Assembly (NCBI RefSeq): GCF_025215495.1
Contig: NZ_CP104302.1
Coordinates: 1,798,001-1,862,000, forward strand
DNA length: 64,000 bases
Reading direction: 5' to 3'
Source of the DNA: Mycolicibacterium brumae
GTDB taxonomy: Bacteria; Actinomycetota; Actinomycetes; Mycobacteriales; Mycobacteriaceae
Part shown: piece by piece, positions 34,411 through 45,975 of the stretch
Position numbering within the stretch: position 1 is the first letter of the stretch
Layout: each line of letters begins with the position of its first letter
Translations under genes and position numbers: made by a program
The notes under the pieces: model-generated
What the model was told of the DNA's origin: nothing
Seen by the model: only the letters and a program-made list of their open reading frames with translations
Databases searched by the model: none

Positions 34411-35949
34411 ATGGAGAACGTCACCGCACCTGTGCCTTCCCGACGGCCGACCACGACGGCGCCCGTCACTCCCGCCGAACCCGGCGGGCGCCGTAACCAC
34501 GGCCTGAAAGAGAACACCCTGGGTGTTCCGAGCATCTTCTTCTACATCATCGCCGCCGCATCCCCGCTGACCGTGGTGGTGGCGCTGTTCCCCATCATCA
34601 TCGGCGCCGGCAACGGCGTCGGCATGCCCGGTGCCTTCGTCATCGCCGCGGTAGTGCTAATGATCTTCGCCGTCGGTTACGTGGCGATGAGCCGCCATGT
34701 CACCAATGCCGGGGCCTTCTACGCGTACGTCACGCTGGGGCTCGGCCGCGTTGCCGGCCTCGGATCGGCGTCGCTGGCCATCTTCGCCTACAACGCGATC
34801 CAGGCGGGCCTCTACGGCGGATTCGGGTACTACGCAGCCGAACTGCTCAATCCGGCCCTGGGCATCAGCCTGCCGTGGTGGGTGTACGCCTTTGTCGGGC
34901 TGCTGCTGTGTCTGGGCCTGGGCGTGCAGGGCGTGCATTCCGGCGCCCGCGTACTCGGGGTGTTCATGACCCTCGAAGTCCTCATGATCACCGTCCTGAG
35001 CGTCTTCAGCCTGTTCGGCGATGCGGTTCCGGTCTCGGAGTTCAGTTTCGAGCCCTTCAACCCGAGTGTGGTGCTGGCCGGCGCCCTCGGAGTGGCGCTG
35101 ATGTTCGCCCACGCGTCCTTCATCGGTTTCGAGGGTTCGGCCATCTACGGTGAGGAAGCCCGCGACCCGGCGCGGACCATCCCCCGGGCCACCTACCTGT
35201 CCATCGCGTTCATGGGCGTGCTCTACGCCGTGTCGGGCTGGCTGATCATGAACGCCCTCGGCCTGAACGACGTGGTGGCCATCGCCACCGAGACCGGCGG
35301 CAACTTCATCTTCGTGGCCAGCGACACCATCATCGGCCACAACATCTCGCTGCTGTTCCAGATCCTGATCGTCACAGCCACTTTCGCGGCGATCGTCACC
35401 TTCCACAACAACGTCTCGCGGTACCTGTTCTCGCTGGGGCGCCAACACCTGGTGTGGAAGCCGCTGGGGTGGACCCTGCCGCGCCGGCAGACGCCCTGGG
35501 TGGCCTCCATCGTCCAGAGCCTGATGGTCGGGGTGGTCATCGTGGCGTTCGCCATCGCAGGCCAGGACCCGTTCGCCACCCTTTTCACCTGGGCCACCGG
35601 CATCGGCACCATCGGCGTGATCGCCTCGCAACTGGTGGCCGGGATCGCGATCTTCGTGTTCTTCCGCAAGTCGAACGTGGACAAGCGGCCGTGGAACACC
35701 GTGATCGCCCCGCTGCTGGCGATCGTCGGGCTCACCGGCTTCTTCATCCTGACCCTCAACAGCCTCGACGTGCTGCTCGGTGTGCAGGGCGCCACCGCGG
35801 TGCTGATGGTGTCGCTGGTGTTCCTGGCCTTGCTCGGCGGGGTCGCCTACGGCCTCTACCTGCGCTTCTTCGCGCCGGATCGTTACGAGCTGGTGGGCAA
35901 GGCGCTCAACGAGCGCGACCTGGAAGACCCCGCTCCAGAAGCCGTCTGA
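34411..35949 (+). CDS. APC-superfamily amino acid/amine permease
   Basis: A 512-residue transporter with about 12 membrane helices. The first helix region (LGVPSIFFYIIAAASPLTVV) and helix 6 (SFIGFEGSAIYGEEARDPARTIPRATY) are typical of amino acid or polyamine permeases of the APC superfamily. The cytoplasmic N-terminus is disordered. Its place in the catabolic cluster suggests it imports the substrate or a related amine. Confidence 0.88.
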   Translation: MENVTAPVPSRRPTTTAPVTPAEPGGRRNHGLKENTLGVPSIFFYIIAAASPLTVVVALFPIIIGAGNGVGMPGAFVIAAVVLMIFAVGYVAMSRHVTNAGAFYAYVTLGLGRVAGLGSASLAIFAYNAIQAGLYGGFGYYAAELLNPALGISLPWWVYAFVGLLLCLGLGVQGVHSGARVLGVFMTLEVLMITVLSVFSLFGDAVPVSEFSFEPFNPSVVLAGALGVALMFAHASFIGFEGSAIYGEEARDPARTIPRATYLSIAFMGVLYAVSGWLIMNALGLNDVVAIATETGGNFIFVASDTIIGHNISLLFQILIVTATFAAIVTFHNNVSRYLFSLGRQHLVWKPLGWTLPRRQTPWVASIVQSLMVGVVIVAFAIAGQDPFATLFTWATGIGTIGVIASQLVAGIAIFVFFRKSNVDKRPWNTVIAPLLAIVGLTGFFILTLNSLDVLLGVQGATAVLMVSLVFLALLGGVAYGLYLRFFAPDRYELVGKALNERDLEDPAPEAV

Positions 35950-35990
35950 GGCAGGTTCCGCCGAAATCGAGCGCGCCGGGGCGTCGATAG

Positions 35991-36016
35991 GTACGTTTGT
36001 CCTTATCGATACGTAC
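35991..36016. promoter_or_regulatory. Candidate TetR operator
   Basis: An inverted repeat GTACGT-N14-ACGTAC between the permease and the TetR gene, overlapping two related stretches CGATAGGTACG and CGATACGTAC. The position just upstream of the regulator's AAAGGAGGG ribosome site suits autoregulation. The spacing is longer than in most TetR sites, so this is tentative. Confidence 0.35.
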
Positions 36017-36042
36017 AGACGTTCCTAAAGGAGGGTCCGACC

Positions 36043-36609
36043 ATGGCCACGGCTCCCCGGCGCGCTCGCCGTCACGACCCCGACAGAAAGGAGCGCATCG
36101 TGGAATCGGCGCTGGCGGTCCTGGCCCGCGACGGAGTAGCGGGCATCACCCACCGCGCCATCGGCGAAGCTGCCGACGTCCCACTCGGTTCCATCACCTA
36201 CCACTTCAAGACACTCGACGACATCGTGCAGCTCGCCTTCCGGACGCACGTCGACAAGTTGGCCACCCGCTTCGAAAACCGGCTGGCAGCCTGCGATTCG
36301 AAGTCAGACCTGATCGAGTGCGTAGCCCTGGCCATCACCGACGATCTGGCCGCCAACCCCAACGAGCTCGCCGTCACCTTCGAACTGTACGGCGACGCGG
36401 TGCGCCGAGCCGACACCAAGCGCATCACGCAGGAGTGGATGGAGCGGGCCGAGGACGCCCTGGCCCACCACTTCGATCGTGCCACCGCTCGCCTGATCGA
36501 CGTCGTGGTCGAGGGCCTGATGGTGCACATGTCCATTGCCCAACAACCGATTTCGAAGGACGCGGTACGCGCCCTGCTGATCACGGCCGCCAATCCCGGC
36601 CCGAACTGA
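36043..36609 (+). CDS. TetR-family regulator
   Basis: A 188-residue regulator. The N-terminal helix-turn-helix is RIVESALAVLARDGVAGITHRAIGEAADVPLGSITYHF; the C-terminal ligand domain resembles the TetR_C group found in TetR proteins near amine/aldehyde catabolic genes. It sits inside the cluster and probably controls it. AAAGGAGGG precedes ATG 36043. Confidence 0.9.
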   Translation: MATAPRRARRHDPDRKERIVESALAVLARDGVAGITHRAIGEAADVPLGSITYHFKTLDDIVQLAFRTHVDKLATRFENRLAACDSKSDLIECVALAITDDLAANPNELAVTFELYGDAVRRADTKRITQEWMERAEDALAHHFDRATARLIDVVVEGLMVHMSIAQQPISKDAVRALLITAANPGPN

Positions 36610-36621
36610 ACTGGAGCCATC

Positions 36622-38058
36622 ATGACCTTTCACGACAAGATGTTCGTAGCCGGAAGCTGGACCGAAGCCTCCGGAGGAGCAAAAGACCAGATCCTGGCAC
36701 CCGCCACCGGTGAAGCGTTTGCGGAGGCCGCCCACGGCACGGCCGCCGACGTCGACCGCGCCGTCGCCGCCGCCCATGCCGCATTCCCGGACTGGGCCCG
36801 CACTCCCGTCGGCGAACGTGCTCGCGCCTTTCTCGAGCTCGCCGACCGCATCGAAGCCGACGCTCGCACCCTCGCCGAGATCGAGTCTCGCAACGCCGGC
36901 AAGCCCATCAGCGGCGCGCTCGAAGAGATGGAGATGATTCCCGACCATCTTCGGTTCTTCGCCGGGGCTGCCCGCACCATCGAAGGCCGTGCCGCCGGCG
37001 AGTTCGTCCCCGGTACCACCAGCATCATCCGGCGCGATCCTCTCGGGGTGGTCGGCTCGGTCGCCCCGTGGAACTTCCCGCTGTTGATGGCCATCTGGAA
37101 GATCGCCCCCGCTCTGCTCACCGGGAACACGTTGGTGCTCAAACCTTCTGAGCACACACCGTTCTCGGTGCTGCGCCTGGCGGAGCTGGCCGCCGACCTG
37201 TTCCCCGCCGGGGTCTTGAACATCGTCACCGGTGACGGCGAGGATGTCGGCGCGAGCCTGGTGTCGCACCCGCTGGTGCGGATGTCCTCGCTCACCGGTT
37301 CTGTCGAGACCGGCCGGTCGATGCTGCGGGCTTCCGCAGATTCCAACCTCAAGCGGCTGCACCTCGAACTCGGTGGCAAGGCACCGGTGCTGGTGTACCC
37401 GGACGCCGATGTGGCACTCGCGGTCGAGAAGATCATGCAGGGTGCGTTCGGCAACGCGGGCCAGGACTGCATGGCAGCGTCGCGCATCTACGTCCATGAC
37501 TCCCTGCATGACGACCTGGTGTCCGGACTCGAGAAGGCAGTCAAGGAGTTGAATCTCGGTGACCTCGCCGACGAGAACACCGTCATGGGTCCGGTGATCA
37601 CCGCCGCGCACCGCGACCGCGTGGAAGGCTTCGTCTCCCGCGCCAAGGCCACCGGCCACACCGAGCTGCTCCAGGGCGACAACCCCGGCACCGGTTTCTA
37701 CACCGCCCCCACCGTGGTGGTCGGCACCAAGCAGGACGACGAGATCATCAGCGCCGAGGTGTTCGGGCCGGTGACGTCGGTGACCCGGTTCAGCGACAAC
37801 GACGACGTGCTCGCCTGGGCCAACGACACCGAATACGGCTTGGCCGCTTCGGTGTTCACCCGCGATGTGGGCCGTGCCATGGTCACCTCCGGTGCACTCC
37901 AATTCGGCACGGTGTGGGTCAACGACCACGCTCCGGTGACGCCGGAGATGCCACACGGCGGCTTCAAGCAGTCCGGCCACGGCAAGGACATGTCGGTGTA
38001 CGCACTCGAGGCCTACACCGAGATCAAGCACGTGATGATCAACCATGCGACCGCCTGA
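36622..38058 (+). CDS. Aldehyde dehydrogenase (aminobutyraldehyde dehydrogenase-like)
   Basis: A 478-residue NAD(P)+-dependent aldehyde dehydrogenase. Motifs are [32 protein letters not shown], catalytic Glu in [11 protein letters not shown] and catalytic Cys in [16 protein letters not shown] and [11 protein letters not shown] are typical of the gamma-aminobutyraldehyde/betaine aldehyde branch. It starts 12 bp after the TetR gene and would oxidise the aldehyde made by amine oxidation in this pathway. Confidence 0.9.
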   Translation: MTFHDKMFVAGSWTEASGGAKDQILAPATGEAFAEAAHGTAADVDRAVAAAHAAFPDWARTPVGERARAFLELADRIEADARTLAEIESRNAGKPISGALEEMEMIPDHLRFFAGAARTIEGRAAGEFVPGTTSIIRRDPLGVVGSVAPWNFPLLMAIWKIAPALLTGNTLVLKPSEHTPFSVLRLAELAADLFPAGVLNIVTGDGEDVGASLVSHPLVRMSSLTGSVETGRSMLRASADSNLKRLHLELGGKAPVLVYPDADVALAVEKIMQGAFGNAGQDCMAASRIYVHDSLHDDLVSGLEKAVKELNLGDLADENTVMGPVITAAHRDRVEGFVSRAKATGHTELLQGDNPGTGFYTAPTVVVGTKQDDEIISAEVFGPVTSVTRFSDNDDVLAWANDTEYGLAASVFTRDVGRAMVTSGALQFGTVWVNDHAPVTPEMPHGGFKQSGHGKDMSVYALEAYTEIKHVMINHATA

Positions 38059-38059
38059 C

Positions 38060-38377
38060 ATGACGGTCAGCGCCATCAACACGTTCCGTCTGCGGCCGGG
38101 TGTCCCGGTCGCCGACTTCGAGCAGTTCTCCGCTGAACTCGATCGCCCGGTGTGCCTCGCGTTCGACGAAGTGCTGGGGTTCGACGTCTATCTCTCCGAC
38201 GACGGCGTGGTCGTCGAGGTGATGACGGTGACCTCCTGGCCCGACTGGGAACAGGTGCGCGACAACGCACCCGAGCTCAAACCCGTCGTCGCCCGCTTCG
38301 ACGAGCTCGTGGAACCGGGCAGCGTCAGCACCATCTTCACCCGTCATTCCCCACTCAGGAGTTCCGATGCCCACTGA
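38060..38377 (+). CDS. Small ferredoxin-fold (Dabb/RedY-like) protein
   Basis: A 105-residue protein with an alpha-beta-barrel dimeric ferredoxin-like pattern: VSAINTFRLRPGVPVADFEQFS, then LGFDVYLSDDGVVVEVMTVTSW and FDELVEPGSVSTIF. It resembles the small RedY/HapK-like proteins seen in actinobacterial oxidation clusters. ATG 38060 directly follows the aldehyde dehydrogenase stop, and its 3' end overlaps the next gene by 11 bp. Function unknown. Confidence 0.65.
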   Translation: MTVSAINTFRLRPGVPVADFEQFSAELDRPVCLAFDEVLGFDVYLSDDGVVVEVMTVTSWPDWEQVRDNAPELKPVVARFDELVEPGSVSTIFTRHSPLRSSDAH

Positions 38378-40082
38378 CTACGACGCCGTCATCATCGGCG
38401 CCGGCCACAACGGCCTCGTCACCGCCAACTACCTGGCCCGCGCAGGCAAGTCGGTGCTGGTGCTCGAGGCGCGCGACCTCGTGGGCGGCGCCTGCGTCAC
38501 CGAGGAGCTGATCCCCGGCTCCAAGTGGTCGTCGTGCGCCTTCATCGCCGGCCTGCTGCGTCCCGAGATCATCACCGAACTTGAGCTGGCCAAGTACGGC
38601 CTGGAGCTCTACCAGGGTGATGCACTGTCGTTCAGCCTGTTCCGCGACGGCACCTCCTTCACCATGTGGAAGGAGACCGACCGGACGCTGCGGGAGCTCG
38701 AGAAGCTCAGCAAGAAGGATGCACAGGCGTTCCTCGACTTCGGCATCCGGCTGCAACGCTTCGCCGGGCTGGTCACGCCGTACCTGCTGAAGCCGCCGCC
38801 GGAACGCTCTGAGGTGTTCGCCGCGTTCGAAGCCGCCGGCGAGCAGACGCTGTTCGACGAGTTCACCCTGCTCTCGGTGCGGGATCTGCTGGACCGGTAT
38901 TTCGAGGACGAGCGGCTCAAGAGCATGCTGACGTTCTTCGGCATGGTGTCGATCTTCGGCGGCCCCTCCACTCCCGGTACCGCCTACACCTACGGCCACC
39001 ATTCCTGGGGCGAGTTCAACGGCAACTTCGGCCAGTTCGGGATGGCCCGCGGCGGCATGGGTGCCATCAGCGAGGCGCTGGCGGCCTCGGCCCGGGCACA
39101 CGGGGCCACCATCCGCACCTCGGCCCCGGTGGACCGGGTGCTCGTCGAGCGTGGGGTCGCCACCGGGGTGCGATTGCGGGACGGCTCGGTGATCACCGCG
39201 AAGCAGGTGTTCTCCAACGCCGACCCCAAACGATCCCTGCTGCAGTTGCTGGAACCGGGGGTGCTGGCGCCGAAGCTGGTCCGCGACGTCGAGAACATCG
39301 ACACCCGTGGTTCGATGGCCCGGATCCATCTGTTGATCGATGAACTGCCGCAGTACCTTCCGTTCACCGACGCCACCGAGGGACCCCAGCACCACGGCCA
39401 CCAGCTGCTCGGCCCCAGCCGGGAGGCGTTCGAGGAGGCCTACGAGGCGCAACGACGCGGCACGTTCCCCAGCACGTTCGTCATCGAGGCCGTCACTCAG
39501 TCGGTCACCGACGACACCCTGGCCCCCAAGGGTCTGCACACGATGACCCTGGGCATTCAGCAGCTGCCGTCCGAGCTCACCGGCACCACCTGGGCCGCGG
39601 AGAAGGAGAAGTGGGCCGACCTGGTGCTCGAGGACCTGTTCACCTACGCTCCGAATCTGCGTGAACACATCCTCGATCGGGTGATCATCACTCCCGACGA
39701 CCTGCACAACGAGTATCTGATCACCGACGGCAACATCTTCCACGGTTCGATGATGCTCGATCAGTTGTTCGGCGCCCGGCCCATCCCGGAGCTCGCGAAT
39801 TACCGCACTCCCGTGCGTAATTACTACCTGTGCGGCTCGGGTACCCATCCCGGTGGCGGGGTGATGGGGGCCAACGGCCACAACGCCGCCAAGGCGGCAC
39901 TGGCCGACACCGACGGCGTGGTCTCGGCCGCACCACTGCGCTCGGCCGGGACAAGGGCGCCCTGGCAGCAGCGGATGGTCGGCACCCTGATGGGTACCAG
40001 GCCGGGCCGCTGGTTCGGATACCAGGCCGCGCGCCAACCCGCACTGCGCAAGATCACCGCGTACGCCGCTCGCGTCCGATGA
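38367..40082 (+). CDS. Phytoene-desaturase-like FAD oxidoreductase (PYROXD2-like)
   Basis: A 571-residue flavoprotein. The FAD motif is AVIIGAGHNGLVTANYLARAG with VLEARDLVGGAC; the middle has GMARGGMGAISEALAASA; the C-terminal FAD contact is YLCGSGTHPGGGVMGANGHNAAKA. It belongs to the CrtI/amine-oxidase superfamily but is not expected to make carotenoids, since no carotenoid genes are nearby. Here it may oxidise an amine or acyl intermediate. It overlaps the next gene by ATGA. Confidence 0.85.
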   Translation: MPTDYDAVIIGAGHNGLVTANYLARAGKSVLVLEARDLVGGACVTEELIPGSKWSSCAFIAGLLRPEIITELELAKYGLELYQGDALSFSLFRDGTSFTMWKETDRTLRELEKLSKKDAQAFLDFGIRLQRFAGLVTPYLLKPPPERSEVFAAFEAAGEQTLFDEFTLLSVRDLLDRYFEDERLKSMLTFFGMVSIFGGPSTPGTAYTYGHHSWGEFNGNFGQFGMARGGMGAISEALAASARAHGATIRTSAPVDRVLVERGVATGVRLRDGSVITAKQVFSNADPKRSLLQLLEPGVLAPKLVRDVENIDTRGSMARIHLLIDELPQYLPFTDATEGPQHHGHQLLGPSREAFEEAYEAQRRGTFPSTFVIEAVTQSVTDDTLAPKGLHTMTLGIQQLPSELTGTTWAAEKEKWADLVLEDLFTYAPNLREHILDRVIITPDDLHNEYLITDGNIFHGSMMLDQLFGARPIPELANYRTPVRNYYLCGSGTHPGGGVMGANGHNAAKAALADTDGVVSAAPLRSAGTRAPWQQRMVGTLMGTRPGRWFGYQAARQPALRKITAYAARVR

Positions 40083-42181
40083 ACCAGCTGCGCAGCGTCA
40101 AATGGTTTGCCGGGCAGGATGTTCCCGGCTTCGTGCACCGCTCGGCCATGCGGGCGTCCGGGTTCTCCCGGATGGCGTTCGAGGGCAGGCCCATCGTCGG
40201 GATCTGCAACTCGTGGTCGGAGGTGGTCAACTGCAACATGCACTTCCGCGGGCTGGCAGACTCGGTGCGGCGCGGGGTGCTGGCCGCCGGCGGGTTCCCT
40301 CTGGAGTTCCCCACCATCTCCCTCGGTGAGCAGTTGATGAAGCCGACCACCATGTTGTTCCGCAACCTGATGGCCATGGACGTCGAGGAGTCCATCCGGG
40401 CCTACCCATTCGATGCCGTGGTGCTGCTGGGTGGCTGCGACAAGACGGTGCCCGCACAGCTGATGGGCGCGGCCAGTGCGGATGTCCCGGCCATTGTGCT
40501 CACCGGAGGGCCCGCCGCACCGGCGGTGTTCGACGGCAAGCAGATGGGCGTCGGCACCGACCTGTGGCAGTACATCGACGATGTGCGGGCGGGCCGGATG
40601 TCGATGGCCGACTACGAGCGTCTCGAGGCCGCGGCCGGCCCGTCCCGCGGGCACTGCCCGGAGATGGGCACGGCCTCCACCATGGCCACGATCGTGGAGG
40701 GGCTGGGCATGACACTGCCCGGCGCCGCCGCGGTGCCGGCCATGGACTCGCGGCGGTTGCAGGTGGCCGAGGAGGTGGGTGCGCGTGCGGTGGGCCTGGC
40801 CTCCGAGGGAGTGCGTCCCTCGCACGTGCTCACTGCCGAGGCCTTCGACAATGCCATCACTCTGATGCTGGCGGTCGGCGGGTCCACCAACGCGATCGTG
40901 CACCTTCTGGCCATCGCCGGCCGCGCCGGGGTGCCGCTTACCCTGGACCGGTTCCACGAATTGTCCGCGCGCACACCGCTGATGGTGAACGTGCGGCCCG
41001 CCGGGGAGCACCTGGTGGAGCAGGTGTTCCACGCCGGCGGCATCCCCGCGGTGATGAAGTCCATCGAGACCCTGCTGCACACCGACGCGCTGACCGTCAG
41101 CGGCAAGACCGTCGCCGACAACCTGCCCTCCGGCATCTCCACCGCCGCAGAGGTCATCGCCACCATCGATGCCCCGTTCCAGCCGCCGCAGGGCCTGGCC
41201 GTGGTGCGCGGCAACCTGGCGCCCAGCGGCGCAGTGATCAAGTGCAGCGCGGCCACCCCTGCCCTGCTGGTGCACCAGGGGCCCGCCGTGGTGTTCGACG
41301 ACATGCGCGACATGATGGCCCGCTTCGACGACCCCGACCTGGATGTCACCGCGGATTCCGTGCTGGTGCTGCGCAATGCCGGCCCGCGCGGTGCCCCCGG
41401 CATGCCCGAATGGGGCCAGCTGCCCATCCCCAGCAAGCTGCTGCGCCAGGGCGTCACCGACATGGTGCGGATTTCCGATGCCCGGATGAGCGGAACCGCC
41501 TACGGCACGTGTGTTCTGCACGTCAGCCCCGAGTCGGCTGCGGGCGGTCCGCTGGGCCTGGTCCGCGACGGCGACATCATCGCGCTGAACGCCCACGCCG
41601 GCACGCTGGACCTACTGGTCCCAGACGACGAACTGGCCACCCGCCAGGCGGAACCCCCGCGCCATCGACAGCGTCGTGGCTACGCGGCCATGTACGTCGA
41701 CCGTGTCCTGCAGGCCGACCAAGGGTGCGATTTCGACTTTCTGGTGTACCGTCGACACCATGACCCAGGCACCTGCCTCACCTCCGCTGCACATGCAGCG
41801 TGTCGACTTCGACCCCATCCCCACCCTCGGCGAGATCCGCGAGAACGAGGGGGTGCGCACCGTCATCAACGCCTTCGGCATGCCGGTGTACCTGGTGACC
41901 CGCCACGACGACATCAAGACGGTGCTCTCCGATCCGGAACGGTTCTCCAACGAGCGCCCGCCAGGGTTCTTCGTCCCCGGGGCACCCGAGATGTCCGAGG
42001 AAGAGCAACGCGCAGCCCAGTCCGGCAACCTGCTGGGCCTGGACCCACCCAGGCACACCCGGTTACGCCGCATGCTCACCGGCGAATTCACCGGCCGCCG
42101 GATGAAGCGCCTGGAGCCGCGGATCACCGACATCGTGACCCAGCATCTGGACGCCATGGAAAAAGCCGGTCCACCGAGTGA
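40079..42181 (+). CDS. IlvD/Edd-family dehydratase with aberrant C-terminal read-through
   Basis: Residues 1-about 556 form a complete dihydroxy-acid/sugar-acid dehydratase: VGICNSWSEVVNCNMHFRGLA, LLGGCDKTVPAQLMGA and SRGHCPEMGTASTMA provide the Fe-S Cys and Mg2+ sites. ISDARMSGTAYGTCVLHVSPE and GYAAMYVDRVLQADQGCDFD mark the C-terminal barrel. The frame then lacks a stop and runs 420 bp through the P450 gene as Arg/Pro-rich sequence. A one-base deletion near 41746 is likely; restoring it would end the protein at the TGA (41761) overlapping the P450 ATG. The sequence favours sugar-acid dehydratases over true IlvD, but this is tentative. Confidence 0.85.
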   Translation: MNQLRSVKWFAGQDVPGFVHRSAMRASGFSRMAFEGRPIVGICNSWSEVVNCNMHFRGLADSVRRGVLAAGGFPLEFPTISLGEQLMKPTTMLFRNLMAMDVEESIRAYPFDAVVLLGGCDKTVPAQLMGAASADVPAIVLTGGPAAPAVFDGKQMGVGTDLWQYIDDVRAGRMSMADYERLEAAAGPSRGHCPEMGTASTMATIVEGLGMTLPGAAAVPAMDSRRLQVAEEVGARAVGLASEGVRPSHVLTAEAFDNAITLMLAVGGSTNAIVHLLAIAGRAGVPLTLDRFHELSARTPLMVNVRPAGEHLVEQVFHAGGIPAVMKSIETLLHTDALTVSGKTVADNLPSGISTAAEVIATIDAPFQPPQGLAVVRGNLAPSGAVIKCSAATPALLVHQGPAVVFDDMRDMMARFDDPDLDVTADSVLVLRNAGPRGAPGMPEWGQLPIPSKLLRQGVTDMVRISDARMSGTAYGTCVLHVSPESAAGGPLGLVRDGDIIALNAHAGTLDLLVPDDELATRQAEPPRHRQRRGYAAMYVDRVLQADQGCDFDFLVYRRHHDPGTCLTSAAHAACRLRPHPHPRRDPRERGGAHRHQRLRHAGVPGDPPRRHQDGALRSGTVLQRAPARVLRPRGTRDVRGRATRSPVRQPAGPGPTQAHPVTPHAHRRIHRPPDEAPGAADHRHRDPASGRHGKSRSTE

Positions 42182-42965
42182 TCTCGTGACCGATTTCGCT
42201 TTACCCATCCCGTCACTGGTGATCTGCGAGTTGCTGGGCGTGCCGTATGACGACCGCGACGATTTCCAGCACCGCACCAGCCGCCAGCTCGACCTGTCGA
42301 TCCCGATCGAGGAACGCTTCGAACTCCAGCGCGCCGGGCGTGCTTACATGCACGCACTGGTGGGCGGCGCACGGCGTTCCCCCGGCGACGACATGCTCGG
42401 AATGCTGGTGCGCGAGCACGGGTCCGAGCTCACCGATGACGAGCTGGTGGGCATCTGCAACCTGCTACTGGTGGCCGGCCATGAGACAACCTCCAACATG
42501 CTCAGCCTCGGCACCTTGGCGTTGCTGCAGCACCCGGATCAGCTGGCCCTGGTGCGTGATGACCCCGATGCGGTGAGTCCGGCGGTGGAGGAGCTGCTGC
42601 GCTGGCTGTCGATCGTGCACTCCGGCATCCCCCGCATCACCACCAGCGAGGTGGAGATCGCCGGGGTGCAGATTCCCGCGCACCAGCTGGTGGTCGTCTC
42701 GCTACCGTCGGGCAACCGCGATCCGAGTTTCATCGACAATCCGGAGGTGTTCGACGTCCGCCGCGGCGCCATGGGGCATCTGGCGTTCGGCCACGGCGTC
42801 CATCACTGCCTGGGCGCACCGCTGGCCCGGATGGAGATGAAGATCGCGTTTCCGGCTCTGTTGCAACGCTTTCCGACCCTGCGCCTCGACGAACCTTTCG
42901 ACGACGTGGCGTTCCGCTCTTTCCACTTCATCTATGGGCTGCAGTCGCTGCAGGTGGCCTGGTGA
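41760..42965 (+). CDS. Cytochrome P450
   Basis: A 401-residue soluble bacterial P450. The I-helix oxygen-binding motif is LLVAGHETTSN, the K-helix ExxR is VEELLRWL, and the heme-binding loop with the Cys thiolate is FGHGVHHCLGAPLAR. The substrate is unknown. ATG 41760 starts in the region where the dehydratase should stop. Its stop overlaps the ferredoxin start (GTGA), giving a dedicated redox partner. Confidence 0.95.
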   Translation: MTQAPASPPLHMQRVDFDPIPTLGEIRENEGVRTVINAFGMPVYLVTRHDDIKTVLSDPERFSNERPPGFFVPGAPEMSEEEQRAAQSGNLLGLDPPRHTRLRRMLTGEFTGRRMKRLEPRITDIVTQHLDAMEKAGPPSDLVTDFALPIPSLVICELLGVPYDDRDDFQHRTSRQLDLSIPIEERFELQRAGRAYMHALVGGARRSPGDDMLGMLVREHGSELTDDELVGICNLLLVAGHETTSNMLSLGTLALLQHPDQLALVRDDPDAVSPAVEELLRWLSIVHSGIPRITTSEVEIAGVQIPAHQLVVVSLPSGNRDPSFIDNPEVFDVRRGAMGHLAFGHGVHHCLGAPLARMEMKIAFPALLQRFPTLRLDEPFDDVAFRSFHFIYGLQSLQVAW

Positions 42966-43153
42966 GGGTACAGGCCGACCGCGACGTCTGCATCGGCGCC
43001 GGGGTCTGTGTGATGAACAGCGAGGCGGTCTTCGACCAGGACGACGACGGCATCGTGGTGCTGCTGGTCGATGACGTGCCCTCGGCCGAGCAGGACAACG
43101 CACGGAAAGCCGTGCAGCTCTGCCCCTCCGGAGCGCTGAGCGTCGTCGAGTGA
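42962..43153 (+). CDS. [3Fe-4S] ferredoxin, P450 partner
   Basis: A 63-residue ferredoxin. Cluster Cys are seen in CIGAGVC and in the distal QLCPSGAL; the middle Cys of a 4Fe cluster is replaced, so a [3Fe-4S] centre is expected, as in other P450-linked mycobacterial ferredoxins. Start GTG 42962 overlaps the P450 stop, so the two are translationally coupled. No ferredoxin reductase is in the window. Confidence 0.92.
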   Translation: MRVQADRDVCIGAGVCVMNSEAVFDQDDDGIVVLLVDDVPSAEQDNARKAVQLCPSGALSVVE

Positions 43154-43233
43154 ACGAGCGTTGACACTGCACCCACCGCGAAGAAGTGTGAGTAGAGATC
43201 GCGCTGGTCGCAGTGTGAACGAGGTCCGCCGGG

Positions 43234-43896
43234 TCAATCGCCGTCGCGGTGCAGGTCGATCAGCCCGGCCTTGCTCAGCGCGAGCACGCTGACGATCAGC
43301 ACCCAGACCGGGAACGCGAGCGTCAGCCAGACCGACACGTCACTGGCCACCAACAGCGTCAGCGCCACCACATAGGTGAAGATCACCAGCCCCCGCGACA
43401 CCAGGCCGGTCTTGAGCCAGATGGTGGCCAGCGACATCATGAACACCGCTGCCATTCGCAGGGCGTAGGTCTTCGACAGCGCGATCAGCAGTGCCTGACC
43501 GAACACGTGCACATCGGCTCCGTAGTCGGCGCCGCGGCTGGCTACCAGCGCCACCCCCACGGCAGACGACACGAAGATCATCGCGAGGAACAGCAGCCCA
43601 CTGCCCAGGAAGACCGAGGCAAAGAACTTGTCCTCGTACCTGCCCAATCCGTCGCGCACCACCCCGATGAACCACAGGAAGCAGATGCCGGCGAACGGCA
43701 TCAGCACCGCCGCCGCGCGCACCTTGCCCTCCGAACCCTCCACCCACTGCGCGCCCGGCTGGGCGCCCTCGGGGAGTGCGGTGTGGATCAGAGCGATCGC
43801 GACGCCGAACAGCACGGCGAACAACACGCCGGCCAGGCCAGCCGCGCGCGGGGTGGACAGCCGGCGCACATCGCGCTCGGGACGTTCGGTGGTCAC
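43234..43896 (-). CDS. Multi-pass membrane protein
   Basis: A 220-residue protein with five to six membrane helices (AAGLAGVLFAVLFGVAIALI, AAAVLMPFAGICFLWFIGVV, GSGLLFLAMIFVSSAVGVAL, ALRMAAVFMMSLATIW, LVIFTYVVALTLLVASDV, LAFPVWVLIVSVLAL). An external loop holds PEGAQPGAQWVEGSEG. No transporter motif recognised. GTG 43896 is preferred; the frame is open to 43923. Confidence 0.75.
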   Translation of the reverse strand: MTTERPERDVRRLSTPRAAGLAGVLFAVLFGVAIALIHTALPEGAQPGAQWVEGSEGKVRAAAVLMPFAGICFLWFIGVVRDGLGRYEDKFFASVFLGSGLLFLAMIFVSSAVGVALVASRGADYGADVHVFGQALLIALSKTYALRMAAVFMMSLATIWLKTGLVSRGLVIFTYVVALTLLVASDVSVWLTLAFPVWVLIVSVLALSKAGLIDLHRDGD

Positions 43897-43980
43897 GTGA
43901 TCATGGTGCCGCCGAAACTGCACGGGGTGCGGGATTTCAGAGCAAAACGCCGCACTGCGTGCAGTCTCGGCGTCGACCCG

Positions 43981-45941
<1,961 letters not shown>

Positions 45942-45975
45942 TTATCCGAACATTTGCCTGCGCATTTCGACGGGA

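Noticed and set aside
38355..40037. 560-codon minus-strand frame opposite the CrtI-like gene
   Set aside because: Shadow of a clear flavoprotein gene; composition is dominated by Gly/Arg/Gln/Val with no motifs.
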